Below are positions 11,124 through 19,742 of a stretch of DNA of 64,000 nt, one piece after another (position 1 is the first letter of the stretch; every line of letters begins with the position of its first letter). The position numbers and the translations under genes are program-made. The notes under the pieces were generated by a model. The model was not told the origin of the DNA, did not search any database, and saw nothing but the letters and a program-made list of their open reading frames with translations. The DNA comes from Allofranklinella schreckenbergeri (GTDB taxonomy: Bacteria > Pseudomonadota > Gammaproteobacteria > Burkholderiales > Burkholderiaceae_C), in NCBI RefSeq assembly GCF_003703475.1, contig NZ_RDQM01000012.1, positions 1 to 64,000 on the forward strand, in the 5' to 3' direction.

Positions 11124-11273
11124 TCAGCCCTTGCGGCGATTTTTTGCGCCGCCCTGGCGAGCCTTGAGACGCGGGTTGGATTTGCATATCACGTAAATGC
11201 GGCCACGGCGACGCACAACTTGGCAATCGCGGCTGCGGTTTTTGGCTTCTTTGAGGGAAGAAAGAACTTGCAT
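11124..11273 (-). CDS. Ribosomal protein L36, cysteine-poor (type B) paralogue
   Basis: A 49-residue basic protein starting [20 protein letters not shown], with GGAG seven bases upstream of the ATG. It matches bacterial L36. Classical L36 binds zinc through Cys-x2-Cys, a third Cys and a His; here the first Cys of the pair is missing (RSRDC) and the histidine is absent, leaving only Cys17 and Cys31. This is the zinc-independent form (RpmJ2/YkgO type), which in other bacteria replaces the zinc form under zinc limitation and is commonly controlled by Zur. The KNRRKG tail is longer than in the classical protein. Confidence 0.9.
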   Translation of the reverse strand: MQVLSSLKEAKNRSRDCQVVRRRGRIYVICKSNPRLKARQGGAKNRRKG

Positions 11274-11351
11274 GGCTTCTCCTGAATGGCAGATCAATAA
11301 CAAGTGATGGCCCAACCCGCCATTGCAGCCAGGCGATGCACTTTTTTGCGC

Positions 11352-11387
11352 CATTCTAAATGATAGTCATATCTCATGAAATGAGAT
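11352..11387 (-). promoter_or_regulatory. Putative promoter and Fur/Zur-type operator of the L36 paralogue
   Basis: Read on the minus strand, TTCATG and TAGAAT (spacing 16) form a plausible -35/-10 pair about 80 bases before the L36 ATG. Between them is ATATGACTATCATTT, which resembles a Fur-family operator core (AATGATA-TCAT on the plus strand). Next to it ATCTCAT-GAA-ATGAGAT (11371-11387) is a perfect 7-3-7 inverted repeat. No binding protein can be assigned from sequence alone. Confidence 0.35.
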
Positions 11388-11394
11388 CAAGCCT

Positions 11395-12114
11395 TCACGC
11401 ATGCAAAGCCGTGCGTGCAAACACCAGCGCTGAAACCTCTCGCGCGCCAGCTTGGCGCAACAGCCCGGCCAAGGTGAAAAGGGTGGCGCCTGTAGTCATC
11501 ACATCGTCCACCAACAGCACATGGCGGCCCATCACGGTATGGGGGCGGGTGACGCGAAATGCGGCTTGCAGATTGCTTTGTCGCTCGGCTTTGCCCAAAC
11601 CTGCCTGCGCAGGCCCCGTAGCCACGCGGGTCAAGCCGTCAAAGCACAGCTTATGGTTTTGCTGCGCATGGCGCGCCACCACTTTGGCCAGCTCCCAGGC
11701 CTGGTTGTAGCCACGCTCGCGCAAACGCGGCAGTGCCAGCGGGACAGGGAAGATCATCTCCACATCGGCCATCACATCCTGGCAACCGGGCGTTTGCCAC
11801 AACAAAGCGCCAAACGCCCTGGCCCATTGCGGCGCATCGTGGTATTTGAAGGCGGCGATGGCCGCATGCCACGGATAGGCGTAATCCACAGCCGCCACGC
11901 AATGGCTGAGCGGGCTGGGCCGATGGGCGCACGCAGGGCATGGCGCATGCGCTTGACCCAGCGCCAAAGCGCAACGTGGGCAGCGCGGCCGCGTGTGCGC
12001 CCAACGCGCCAAACAATCGCCACAAATGCCGCCCGGCATGCGCCAAACGGGCCACCGGGCACAAAACGGGCACTGCGCGGGCACGCTGGCGATGACGGTA
12101 GAAAAAGGGGACAT
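11395..12114 (-). CDS. comF: ComF-family phosphoribosyltransferase-like protein
   Basis: A 239-residue product starting MSPFSTVIASVPAQCPFC. The N-terminal half holds paired cysteines (CPFC, CGDC, CPRC, CPAC) forming the zinc-finger region typical of ComF, and the C-terminal half is a type I PRTase domain with the PRPP loop VLLVDDVMTTGATL. ComF homologues are needed for DNA uptake in naturally competent bacteria, where they act in the cytoplasm. No other competence gene is nearby. It is downstream of proC on the same strand but separated by about 240 bases holding two copies of the palindromic repeat. Confidence 0.88.
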   Translation of the reverse strand: MSPFSTVIASVPAQCPFCARWPVWRMPGGICGDCLARWAHTRPRCPRCALALGQAHAPCPACAHRPSPLSHCVAAVDYAYPWHAAIAAFKYHDAPQWARAFGALLWQTPGCQDVMADVEMIFPVPLALPRLRERGYNQAWELAKVVARHAQQNHKLCFDGLTRVATGPAQAGLGKAERQSNLQAAFRVTRPHTVMGRHVLLVDDVMTTGATLFTLAGLLRQAGAREVSALVFARTALHA

Positions 12115-12188
12115 CACGGCATTGTCGAATACACGGCCCTCCCAGCGCGGGCAGAGCGCCTGCCCAGGCTGGCGGCTAACGCACAACC

Positions 12189-12346
12189 TTGAATTCCAAC
12201 TCAAGAAAACCCATGCATTGATGGATATGCCGAAACAAGGCAGTTTTTTTGCCTTTGAAACACAAATTGATATCAAATCAAACGAAAACAAAGCCCGCTC
12301 CGGGCATGCCGAAACGGGCTGTTTTTCATTCTTTTGAATTGGAATT
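12189..12346 (+). repeat. Two tandem copies of the AT-rich palindromic element (locus 1)
   Basis: Copy A (about 12189-12268) has core ATGCCGAAACAAGGCA with arms AACTCAAGAAAAC and TTTTTTTGCCTTTGAAA. Copy B (about 12263-12346) has core CGGGCATGCCGAAACGGGC with arms AAATCAAACGAAAAC and TTCATTCTTTTGAATT. GAATTCCAA and TTGGAATTC bound the pair as an outer inverted repeat. It lies 10 bases after the proC stop. Confidence 0.8.
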
Positions 12347-12355
12347 CTGGGCCAC

Positions 12356-13165
12356 TCAGCCAAACTCCCGCGCCATCTCCGCAGCGCGGGTGCTGCTGGC
12401 CTGGATGGCCGCCATGAAATGCGCCTGTAGATCGCAGGCATCCATGGCCGAAGTGGCCGCAAACGTCGTGCCGCCTTTCGAGGTGACGCGCTGGCGCAAG
12501 ACCTCGGGCGGCTCATCGGAAGCCGCGGCCAGCGCCGCCGCGCCTTCAAACGTGGCCACCGCCAAGCGATAAGCCTGCGCACGCGTCAAGCCCAGCGATT
12601 CGCCCGCTTGCTGCATGGCCTCAAGAAAGTAAAACACATAGGCTGGACCGGAGCCTGAGATCGCCGTCACCGCATCCAGCAAAGCCTCCTGCTCTACCCA
12701 TTGCACTTGGCCAACGGCCTGGGCAATGCGCTGCGCAAGCTGGCGGTCGGCCTCGCTCACCGAAGGGGCCGCAAACAGGCCCGTCATGCCCTTGCGGATC
12801 AGGGCCGGGGTATTGGGCATGGCCCGCACGATGCGCGCGCTGGCCAGCCAGCCCTGCAAGGATGGGGTCGTCACCCCCGCCGCAATGCTGAGATGCAAGC
12901 TGGCGCCCAGCAACGGCCGCAATGCCAGGGCCACTTCTTTGAGCACCTGCGGCTTCACGGCCCAGACCACGCAAGCAGCCTCTGCCAACGTGGCATCGCC
13001 TTGCGACTGGACGGCGATGGCGAAATCGCGCTCCAGCGCAGCCGCCGTCGGCGCATGCGGCTCAATAACCGTAATGGCTTGCGCGGGCCAGCCGCTATCG
13101 ATCAAGCCGCCAATGATGGCGCGGGCCATATTGCCGCCGCCCACGAAGGCAATACGAGAAGTCAT
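12356..13165 (-). CDS. proC: Pyrroline-5-carboxylate reductase
   Basis: Last step of proline synthesis: NAD(P)H-dependent reduction of pyrroline-5-carboxylate, in the cytoplasm. 269 residues from MTSRIAFVGGGNMA, the conserved start; an ATG 36 bases upstream would add residues outside the family alignment. The Rossmann motif is FVGGGNMARAIIGGL and the signature region AISGSGPAYVFYFLEAM is intact, with TSKGGTT following. No companion YggS-type gene is adjacent, although that is common elsewhere. Confidence 0.96.
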   Translation of the reverse strand: MTSRIAFVGGGNMARAIIGGLIDSGWPAQAITVIEPHAPTAAALERDFAIAVQSQGDATLAEAACVVWAVKPQVLKEVALALRPLLGASLHLSIAAGVTTPSLQGWLASARIVRAMPNTPALIRKGMTGLFAAPSVSEADRQLAQRIAQAVGQVQWVEQEALLDAVTAISGSGPAYVFYFLEAMQQAGESLGLTRAQAYRLAVATFEGAAALAAASDEPPEVLRQRVTSKGGTTFAATSAMDACDLQAHFMAAIQASSTRAAEMAREFG

Positions 13166-13285
13166 GGGGATACTTTGCCTTTCTTCGTCTGGCGCAGGCA
13201 TTGGCAGCGCTGTTCACGCGCGTGGCGCGAATGGGCCAATGCCGTGCTCAATGCGGTTTGGGGGAGATGCGCAGTACAAAACGCA

Positions 13286-13306
13286 GACGGGCCTCAAAGG
13301 CCCGTC
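13286..13306 (-). terminator. Possible terminator after the 55-residue protein gene
   Basis: GACGGGCCT-CAA-AGGCCCGTC is a perfect 9-bp stem. On the minus strand it is followed by TGCGTTTTG, a weak T tract. It lies 55 bases past the stop of the gene at 13361-13528. The rest of this gap shows nothing recognisable. Confidence 0.45.
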
Positions 13307-13360
13307 GTCGAAGTTGTGCAACGCCGCAAGCGGCCCGCATGCGTGCCGCGGGCGCGGCGA

Positions 13361-13528
13361 TCAGCCTTGGTGCGCGCGCTTGCCGGGGTTTTTCTTGCTG
13401 CGTGTGTGCACGCCACGCTCTTTGCTCACGCGCTGGCCGCCACCTTGCTTGGGAATGCTGTAGCCCTTGGGAGCGGGCAGCGGGGGGGTGAATTTGCGAT
13501 CGGCTTCGGTGACGATTTTGTTGCCCAT
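13361..13528 (-). CDS. Small basic protein of unknown function (55 aa)
   Basis: MGNKIVTEADRKFTPPLPAP opens a 55-residue protein rich in Lys/Arg (ERGVHTRSKKNPGKRAHQG at the end). An AGGAA ribosome binding site sits six bases upstream of the ATG. A proline-rich N-terminal third and a strongly basic C-terminal tail suggest a nucleic-acid- or ribosome-binding role, but I do not recognise the family. The reading frame has the codon preferences of neighbouring real genes (GC-ending third positions). It lies between proC and the DUF3579 gene on the same strand. Confidence 0.65.
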   Translation of the reverse strand: MGNKIVTEADRKFTPPLPAPKGYSIPKQGGGQRVSKERGVHTRSKKNPGKRAHQG

Positions 13529-13627
13529 GATGGTTCCTGAATAAAAAGGGAGGGGTAAAAGAAAGGGGCGGATTTTAATGGAGAGCCGCCGGGGCTTGTC
13601 GATTGGGCGCGGCCGCCAGTGCGGGCA

Positions 13628-13990
13628 CTAGGAAAGATGCGCCTCACGGGCCGCTACAGCGTCTGCCTCGGCGGGCGCGGGCTGGGAATCGGGCAGCAAG
13701 CACGCTTCAATGACTTCCAGGTGGTTGTCGCGGGCGAAATTCATCACGAAATCCCATGCCATCGGCTCGTGCTCGCGCAACGCGGCATTCACCACCACAC
13801 AGCGGGTGCCGTCGAGGACGGTGGGCACGCACCAGGGGGAATAGCTCAGGCGATGCCCCCGCGAGCCGGGCGGGCGAAACTGGCTCATGACGCCAGCGAG
13901 CCGCTCGGACCAATCGCTGGGGCGAAAAATCCGTCCATCTTTGGTTTTACCCAAGATGAAAATTTCTTTAAGAGGCGGGGTACTGGACAT
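13628..13990 (-). CDS. DUF3579 family protein
   Basis: A 120-residue soluble protein starting MSSTPPLKEIFILGKT and containing RPSDWSERLAGVMSQF, the hallmark of DUF3579, a family largely confined to betaproteobacteria. The conserved tail HEPMAWDFVMNFARDNHLEV is also present. Its role is unknown in any organism as far as I know. It precedes the 55-residue basic protein on the same strand by about 100 bases; co-transcription is possible. Confidence 0.85.
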   Translation of the reverse strand: MSSTPPLKEIFILGKTKDGRIFRPSDWSERLAGVMSQFRPPGSRGHRLSYSPWCVPTVLDGTRCVVVNAALREHEPMAWDFVMNFARDNHLEVIEACLLPDSQPAPAEADAVAAREAHLS

Positions 13991-14074
13991 GGATGCGCGC
14001 CGCGGTCGCCGCAGCGAGGAAAAACGAAGCGCGGGATTCTACCGACTCCACTGATTTCAGGCCCTTCCTGTGGT

Positions 14075-14119
14075 CATGCCCCTTGGGCCGGGTCGATGCG
14101 ACTGCGCCAAAGGGGCATG
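14075..14119. other. Long-loop hairpin downstream of tynA
   Basis: CATGCCCCTT at 14075-14084 pairs perfectly with AAGGGGCATG at 14110-14119 across a 25-base loop. It lies 60 bases past the tynA stop; there is no T run on the minus strand, so it is not a standard terminator. Confidence 0.4.
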
Positions 14120-14178
14120 TTTCGGGGGGCATCCGGATTTGTTCACGCGCTCGGCGCGCGGGGATCCCGAACAGGCTT

Positions 14179-16509
14179 TCAGGGATGGCGGTGCGGCCGG
14201 TCTTCTTTCATCTCCTCTGGCGCCAGCAAATCCATCGTCGGGGTTTCATTGAAGAAGTTCCAGGGCTTGAGCAGCACATGGACCCATTCGGTCGGCATGA
14301 TGGGCCACTCTTCCGCCCGGGCAACGTGGGTGGTGCCCGTGGTCAGCCACACGACGTTGTCGGTGTTGACGATGTTTTCGTCATCGGCGGTGAACTGGCC
14401 CAGGCCTGTGTCCTTGTCAGAGCGGTTCGGGTATTTGCCTTCCGGGAAAAGCTCATCTGGCTTGTATTGGGTCACCCATAGCTGCTTGTCCATGAAGCGC
14501 AAGCGGTTGTAAATCCATTCGTCCTGGCCGAAGTTGGCTCCCTTGGCCACGGGGTGGGTGCCGCCTGCGTAGGGGATGAGCTGGTAGGACACGGGGTTGC
14601 CCACGCGGTTGAGTTTGTTGGTGTTGCTCAGCAGGCGGACCGTGCCGGGATCGAATTTCTGCGCGGCCTGCTGTTCGTTGGGCACGGTGCGGGTCCGGGT
14701 TTGCATCGTGCTGGTGCGCGGGCCGCCACGGGGGTTGGGCGCGACGACGGGGTCGATTTCGGTCAAGGTGTTTTTCTCGCCATCCACGTCCAGATCCAGC
14801 CGGAAGTTGTAGATGTGCTGGTGCGTGGTGCCTACGATGTTGTGGTCGATCAAGGTGCCAAACCGGGTGTCCTCCTCGGCGGTAGGGTCTTGCATGGTTC
14901 GGGCCTTGACGCCTTTGACGGCTTCAAGGCCGGTGGCACCCGCATTGATGCCGATGGTGCCGTTTTGCGCAAACACCCAGTCGAAGATGTAGTCGTAGTT
15001 GCCCACGGTGCTGATCCAGCGCACGACCAGCTCACGGCGCTCGGCGCTGACGTTGGGGCGGCCCATTTCCTGGTGCTTGTATTCGGGGCCGGCGTAACGC
15101 TCGAACACGGCAATCGCGTTGGGAATGAGGGTAGGCCGGCCGGTGTAGTCGGGCAGCGTTGCATCGAGCAACACGGCGTTTTGCGGCACGTCCTTGCCGC
15201 GTTCGATGGGGGAGGTCAGGGTGCCCATGCCGTACTCGCCGGAGTCCAGGTAAGCCTTGTAGTACCAGCCCACGTCCGGGTCGCCATAGGGCACGATCAT
15301 GCCGCCCAGCGAGCCTTCATAGAGGACTTTGCGCTTGACGCCCTTGTCGTTGTAGGTGACGGTGGAGAGCAGCAGGCCCACGCGTGAATCCAGGCGGAAG
15401 TGAAATTCCCAGTTCTGCCAGCGCAGGGTGTTGCCCGCAATGGAGTAGCTTTTGCCTTGCGGCTCCAGAATTTCCAGCGGCTTGATGGCGGGGCGCTTGG
15501 CGCGGTCGCTGCCGTCATAGGGGCGTGCAGCCATCGGGACGGGGATGACGCCCGCGTCCTCCACCTTCACCACCGCTTTCTTTTCCAGATCGACCACGGC
15601 AATCAGGTTCTCGATGGGGTGCGCCCAGTAGTTGCCATCGCCAGTGTCCAGATAGCTGGCAACCTTCAGCAAGCGGTCTTCCTGTTTGAGTTGGTCCTTG
15701 CCGCCGAAATAACCCACCGTCAGCGGTGTGGCCACGGCTTTGGAAACATCCTTGATGCCGCGCTTGGCCAGCGCGGCGGCGTACTCCGCACTGGCTTCAA
15801 TGGCCTTTTGCACGGTTTCGAAATCGTCGAGCAGCACCATGCCGTGCGCACCTTTGATCTCCTTCCAGCCCTGCACTTGCCTGGCGCCATAGTCCACTGT
15901 GCCCTCGTACACCTTCTTGCCGTCAAGAATGGTGAAGACTGCTTTTCGCCCTGCGCTGACGGGCTTGCCCTGCAAGGCGAATTCCCAGACTTGCTCTTTG
16001 GGCGGCGTTTTGAGCGAGATCTCGGCAAAACGCATGCCGGGCTTGAAGTGGCCGCTGGCTTTGATGATGCCCACTGCGGCGGTGAGCTCGTCTGCGGTCA
16101 GCGGGTTGAGCGGGCTGGGCTTTTCCTCGATGACGAATGTGGTGTCCAGCCCCGACTGGAACACGTCGTTGATGAATTCTTCGGCCACCATGGCCTGGCC
16201 GTTCTGGATCGTCACCGGCACGTTCAGCTTCAACGGTTTGCCGTTGACCAGGATGGTGTGCGCCCCTGGCTTGGCGCGCACCATGGTGCTGTTGCGCTGG
16301 ATGTCGTAAAGACCGGCGTAGTCGTCCCAGCGCACGGTGGCACCGAAATCCTTGAGCGTTTGCTCCAGCGGCACCATCTTGGCCGGTGCGCCATGGGCCA
16401 GCGCCTGGCCGGCGGGCGCCAACAACGCACTGCCAAGAGCCAGCGCCAGCGCGCTGCGGCGAAACAAGGATGCGGGCTGCGCAAATGGGTGGTGGGGAGT
16501 CGTCATCAT
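14179..16509 (-). CDS. tynA: Copper-containing primary-amine oxidase (tyramine/phenylethylamine oxidase)
   Basis: Periplasmic quinoprotein that oxidises aromatic monoamines to aldehydes, releasing ammonia and hydrogen peroxide. 776 residues, near the E. coli TynA length. A signal peptide is evident (SLFRRSALALALGSALLAPA, then AQALAHG). The N-terminal copper-amine-oxidase D1 domain is retained. The topaquinone precursor is Tyr505 in NYDY; copper ligands are His563 and His565 in GTTHQHIYNF and His728 in GTTHVARAEEW. Two consecutive ATGs start the gene behind GAGAGGAA. feaB follows upstream on the same strand and feaR beyond it, which supports the aromatic-amine assignment. Confidence 0.95.
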   Translation of the reverse strand: MMTTPHHPFAQPASLFRRSALALALGSALLAPAGQALAHGAPAKMVPLEQTLKDFGATVRWDDYAGLYDIQRNSTMVRAKPGAHTILVNGKPLKLNVPVTIQNGQAMVAEEFINDVFQSGLDTTFVIEEKPSPLNPLTADELTAAVGIIKASGHFKPGMRFAEISLKTPPKEQVWEFALQGKPVSAGRKAVFTILDGKKVYEGTVDYGARQVQGWKEIKGAHGMVLLDDFETVQKAIEASAEYAAALAKRGIKDVSKAVATPLTVGYFGGKDQLKQEDRLLKVASYLDTGDGNYWAHPIENLIAVVDLEKKAVVKVEDAGVIPVPMAARPYDGSDRAKRPAIKPLEILEPQGKSYSIAGNTLRWQNWEFHFRLDSRVGLLLSTVTYNDKGVKRKVLYEGSLGGMIVPYGDPDVGWYYKAYLDSGEYGMGTLTSPIERGKDVPQNAVLLDATLPDYTGRPTLIPNAIAVFERYAGPEYKHQEMGRPNVSAERRELVVRWISTVGNYDYIFDWVFAQNGTIGINAGATGLEAVKGVKARTMQDPTAEEDTRFGTLIDHNIVGTTHQHIYNFRLDLDVDGEKNTLTEIDPVVAPNPRGGPRTSTMQTRTRTVPNEQQAAQKFDPGTVRLLSNTNKLNRVGNPVSYQLIPYAGGTHPVAKGANFGQDEWIYNRLRFMDKQLWVTQYKPDELFPEGKYPNRSDKDTGLGQFTADDENIVNTDNVVWLTTGTTHVARAEEWPIMPTEWVHVLLKPWNFFNETPTMDLLAPEEMKEDRPHRHP

Positions 16510-16605
16510 GATGGTTCCTCTCGTTGTGCGAAGCGATAGGGGTGCGCCCCAAAGCGGGAGCGCGCCTGGCGGTGATCGGCGGCGCCCTGGCTGCCGGACA
16601 CCCGT

Positions 16606-18114
16606 TTACGGCGCAGCAGCGCCAGACGCCGGATGCGCAATGCAGACGGACTTGATCTCCGTGCAGCCCTCGACGGCATGGCGCCCGAACTCGCGCCCCA
16701 TGCCTGATTGCTTGTAGCCGCCAAAGGGCATGCTGGGGTCAAGCAGCACATGGGTGTTCACCCAGACCGTGCCTGCTTCAACACGCGGAATCAGGCTCAT
16801 GGCGCGGTTGATGTCGCGGGTCCACAGGCTGGCGCCCAAGCCGTATTGGCTGTCGTTGGCCAGACGCAAGGCTTCTTCATCGTCATCAAAACGCAGTACG
16901 GACAGCACCGGGCCGAAGATCTCCTCGCGGGCCACCGTCATCGCCTGTGAAACGCCGGACAGCACGGTGGGCTGCACGAAAAAGCCAGCTCCACCCACAG
17001 GCTGGCCGCCTGCTGCCAGTTGCGCCCCCTCCTGGCGGGCCGAGGCGATGTAGCTCTCGATGGATTGCTGCTGGCGGCGCGAAACCACCGGGTTGACTTG
17101 TGCCCCCGGGTCCAGCCCCGGCCCCAGCGTGAGCGTGGACACCGCCGCCGCCAGCGCATTGACAAAATCGTCATGGCGCGAGGCGTGAACGTAAATGCGC
17201 GAGGCCGCAGCGCACACCTGCCCCTGGTTGAGCAAGCCCCCCAGCATCACCCCCTGGACGGCTTGCTCGATATCGGCATCGGCAAATACCAGCATGGGGT
17301 TTTTGCCGCCCAGCTCCAGCGTGAAGCGGGCCATGTGCTCCAGCGCCGCATGCCCTACCCGCCTGCCCGTTTGGGTCGAGCCGGTGAACGACACCTTGGC
17401 CACCAACGGGTGCGACACCAGCGCCTGCCCGGTTTCGCCCCCGCCCGTGACCACATTGAACACCCCCGGTGGCACGCCAGCCTCCAGCGCCAGCTCGGCC
17501 AGACGCAGCGCCGAGAGCGGCGTCTCCGGCGATGGCTTGATGACCACGCTGCACCCCGCCGCCAGCGCAGGCATCACCTTCCAGGCGGCAATCATCATCG
17601 GGAAATTCCAGGGCACGATGCCTGCCACCACACCCACCGGCTCGCGCCGCGTATAGCCCGTGTAGCGCATGCCCGGCGGAATGGGGATGGACAAGTCCAG
17701 CGACTCCCCGTGCAGCTTGGTGGCCCAACCCGCCATGTAACGCATGAACTCCACCGTCGCCGCCACATCGAGCATGCGCGACAGGTTGATGGACTTGCCC
17801 TGGTTGATCGTTTCCAGTTGCGCCAACTCCTCGGCATGCGCCTGCACCAGCGCGGCAAAGGCCAGCAAAATGCGCTCGCGCTCTGCCGGGCGCAAACCAC
17901 TCCAGCGGCCATCGCGCCAGGCTGTGTGGGCGCTGCGAACCGCCGCATCCACCACGTCGGCATCGCCATCGCCCGCCATGGCGATCACGTCCCCCGTGGC
18001 CGGGTTGTAAACCGGCAAGGTGCGCGCCGTCGCAACGGCCTTGCCCTCGATGAAACTGCCATGCGTGCGGGCCAGAAAAGCCTGCACGGCAGCCAACAGT
18101 TCAACTTGCGCCAT
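16606..18114 (-). CDS. feaB: Phenylacetaldehyde dehydrogenase
   Basis: NAD-dependent aldehyde dehydrogenase of 502 residues that would oxidise (hydroxy)phenylacetaldehyde released by TynA to (hydroxy)phenylacetate. Start MAQVELLAAVQAFL follows a GGAGAC ribosome binding site; the longer open frame upstream lacks homology. Family motifs are WNFPMMIAAWK, FTGSTQTGRR, catalytic Glu in TLELGGKNP and catalytic Cys in LNQGQVCAAASR. Substrate choice comes mainly from the tynA-feaB-feaR context. The start of tynA is 97 bases downstream, so the two are probably one transcript. Confidence 0.9.
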   Translation of the reverse strand: MAQVELLAAVQAFLARTHGSFIEGKAVATARTLPVYNPATGDVIAMAGDGDADVVDAAVRSAHTAWRDGRWSGLRPAERERILLAFAALVQAHAEELAQLETINQGKSINLSRMLDVAATVEFMRYMAGWATKLHGESLDLSIPIPPGMRYTGYTRREPVGVVAGIVPWNFPMMIAAWKVMPALAAGCSVVIKPSPETPLSALRLAELALEAGVPPGVFNVVTGGGETGQALVSHPLVAKVSFTGSTQTGRRVGHAALEHMARFTLELGGKNPMLVFADADIEQAVQGVMLGGLLNQGQVCAAASRIYVHASRHDDFVNALAAAVSTLTLGPGLDPGAQVNPVVSRRQQQSIESYIASARQEGAQLAAGGQPVGGAGFFVQPTVLSGVSQAMTVAREEIFGPVLSVLRFDDDEEALRLANDSQYGLGASLWTRDINRAMSLIPRVEAGTVWVNTHVLLDPSMPFGGYKQSGMGREFGRHAVEGCTEIKSVCIAHPASGAAAP

Positions 18115-18370
18115 CGTTGTGTCTCCATCTGTGGTTGTGGCTTCATGGCCAGGCCCTGCAACACCGGGGCTGGCAGGCCCCTTTTTGCGCACACCGGCCA
18201 TGTCGTGATGGAGCAGATGGTAGAAACATTGCCCTTGGCAGGCTTTGCTGTGCCTGCCCAATTCATGCGCCACACTGCCAGCCTGGGCCGCCTTGCGCAC
18301 CCCTGCCACGCACAAGGCGCCGTGATGCAGCCGTGCGCAGCGAACTGCCAACCGTCAGCCCCGCCCACCG

Positions 18371-19318
18371 TCAATGGGGCGCCGCACCGCCCAAATGCTG
18401 GCGCCGGTATTGCCCTGGCGAGACGCCAAAACGCGCCTTGAAGGCCGTGGAAAAGTGGCTGGGATCGGCAAACCCCCAGCTGTACGCCACCGCTGCCAGC
18501 TTTTGCGGACAGGTGGCGCTGCGCAAAGTCTCGGCGCACAAATCCAGCCGCCGGTTGCGTATGTACTGGCCCACCGCCAGCCCCTGGGCGGCAAACAGGC
18601 GGTACAAGCCACGCACGGAAATGCCGATACCCCGGGCAATCGCCTCCGGCCCCAGCTCCTCGGCATCAATATGACGCTCGATGAAGTCCAGGGCGCGCTG
18701 CAAGCGCCCGCCACCGTCCGGATGCTCTCCCTCCTGCGCCTGGTCGATGGCCGGGCGCAGCAAATGCACCATGGCATCCAGCGCCGCCTCGCCCTCGCTG
18801 CGCCCCAGGCCTGCATGGATCTGGCCCAGCGTGGCCAGCATCAGGTGCCGCACCAGCCCTGCCACCGCAGACGAAGCCGGTATGCGCCGCGCGCAGTGCA
18901 CGCGCATGGCGCGCAAATTGCGCTCCAGCGCCTGGCGCGGCACGATCAGCGACACCTGCCGCGCCGTGGTAATGAACTGCACATCAAAAGGCTGGGCCGC
19001 ATCCACCAACGTGATGTCCCCCGGCAAAAGCAGCGCCTGCGCATCGCGCTGCGCAATGCCGCAACGGCCGCGCAATTGCAGCACGGCGAAGAACTTGTCG
19101 CTGCCGTCCTTGCGTACATCCTCGCTCGTGCGCAGCAGCTGCGTGCCATCGCTGGCCTCCACCAGACTGGCGCGCACGGCGCTGCTCTCGTAGGCCTTGA
19201 GACTGCCGGAAAAGCCCACCGCGCGGGTCTGCACGCGAAAGCTCCCACAGGAGTGATTGATGGCGGCAGCCCAGGCATCGAATGCCCGGCTGCAAGCAAC
19301 GTGTCCGACGGAAGGCAT
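18371..19318 (-). CDS. feaR: AraC-type transcriptional activator of aromatic-amine catabolism
   Basis: 315-residue regulator with an N-terminal cupin-like sensing domain (AraC_binding_2 type; GDITLVDAAQPFDVQF) and a C-terminal pair of helix-turn-helices (ISVRGLYRLFAAQGLAVGQY and AYSWGFADPSHFSTAFKARF). The whole length resembles E. coli FeaR, which activates tynA and feaB with tyramine-derived aldehydes as signal. Start MPSVGHVACSR is preferred because AAAAAGG precedes it; ATG at 19354 would add 12 residues. The 256-base gap before feaB contains several TGGCA/TGCCA motifs that could be FeaR sites. Confidence 0.88.
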   Translation of the reverse strand: MPSVGHVACSRAFDAWAAAINHSCGSFRVQTRAVGFSGSLKAYESSAVRASLVEASDGTQLLRTSEDVRKDGSDKFFAVLQLRGRCGIAQRDAQALLLPGDITLVDAAQPFDVQFITTARQVSLIVPRQALERNLRAMRVHCARRIPASSAVAGLVRHLMLATLGQIHAGLGRSEGEAALDAMVHLLRPAIDQAQEGEHPDGGGRLQRALDFIERHIDAEELGPEAIARGIGISVRGLYRLFAAQGLAVGQYIRNRRLDLCAETLRSATCPQKLAAVAYSWGFADPSHFSTAFKARFGVSPGQYRRQHLGGAAPH

Positions 19319-19503
19319 GCCAAACCTTTTTGGGGGAATCTGAAAAAAACGCATCCGGGGCCCCCGGAAAACACCCGGGAGCCGCCATGCATGCGGCGCA
19401 AAACAGTGTCAAAAAATTAAAACACGAAGCTTCCCGCAGCCGGTTCAGGGTTTTCCCAATCTCTCGGCGGACCTGCGTGATCCGCGCGCCCGCCTCGCAT
19501 AAT

Positions 19504-19580
19504 TATAAATCAAAGTAAAAATGATTTATTGTATTAGTTGCCATAAATGCAATATTTTATTTCTTTTTGACTTGGAAAAT
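19504..19580 (+). repeat. AT-rich palindromic element (locus 2)
   Basis: Left arm TATAAATCAAAGTAAAAAT, centre TTGCCATAAATGCAA, right arm ATTTTATTTCTTTTTGACTT. It is one of the few copies lying between two 5' ends (feaR and the outer-membrane protein gene) rather than beside a stop codon. The remainder of the 19319-19742 gap has no gene. Confidence 0.75.
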
Positions 19581-19742
19581 CAAACACCCCACTCGCCCCG
19601 GCCTGCTTTTGTCACGCCGGGACATGCATTTGGCAGATTCCCGCTATGCCCCAAAAAGCAAATTGACGGTTAATGGGCAGGCGCGCGCACCGCCGGGCGC
19701 CTGCCCGTCCAGACAACCCAAAAAACAAGGAGCACCCGCCTC

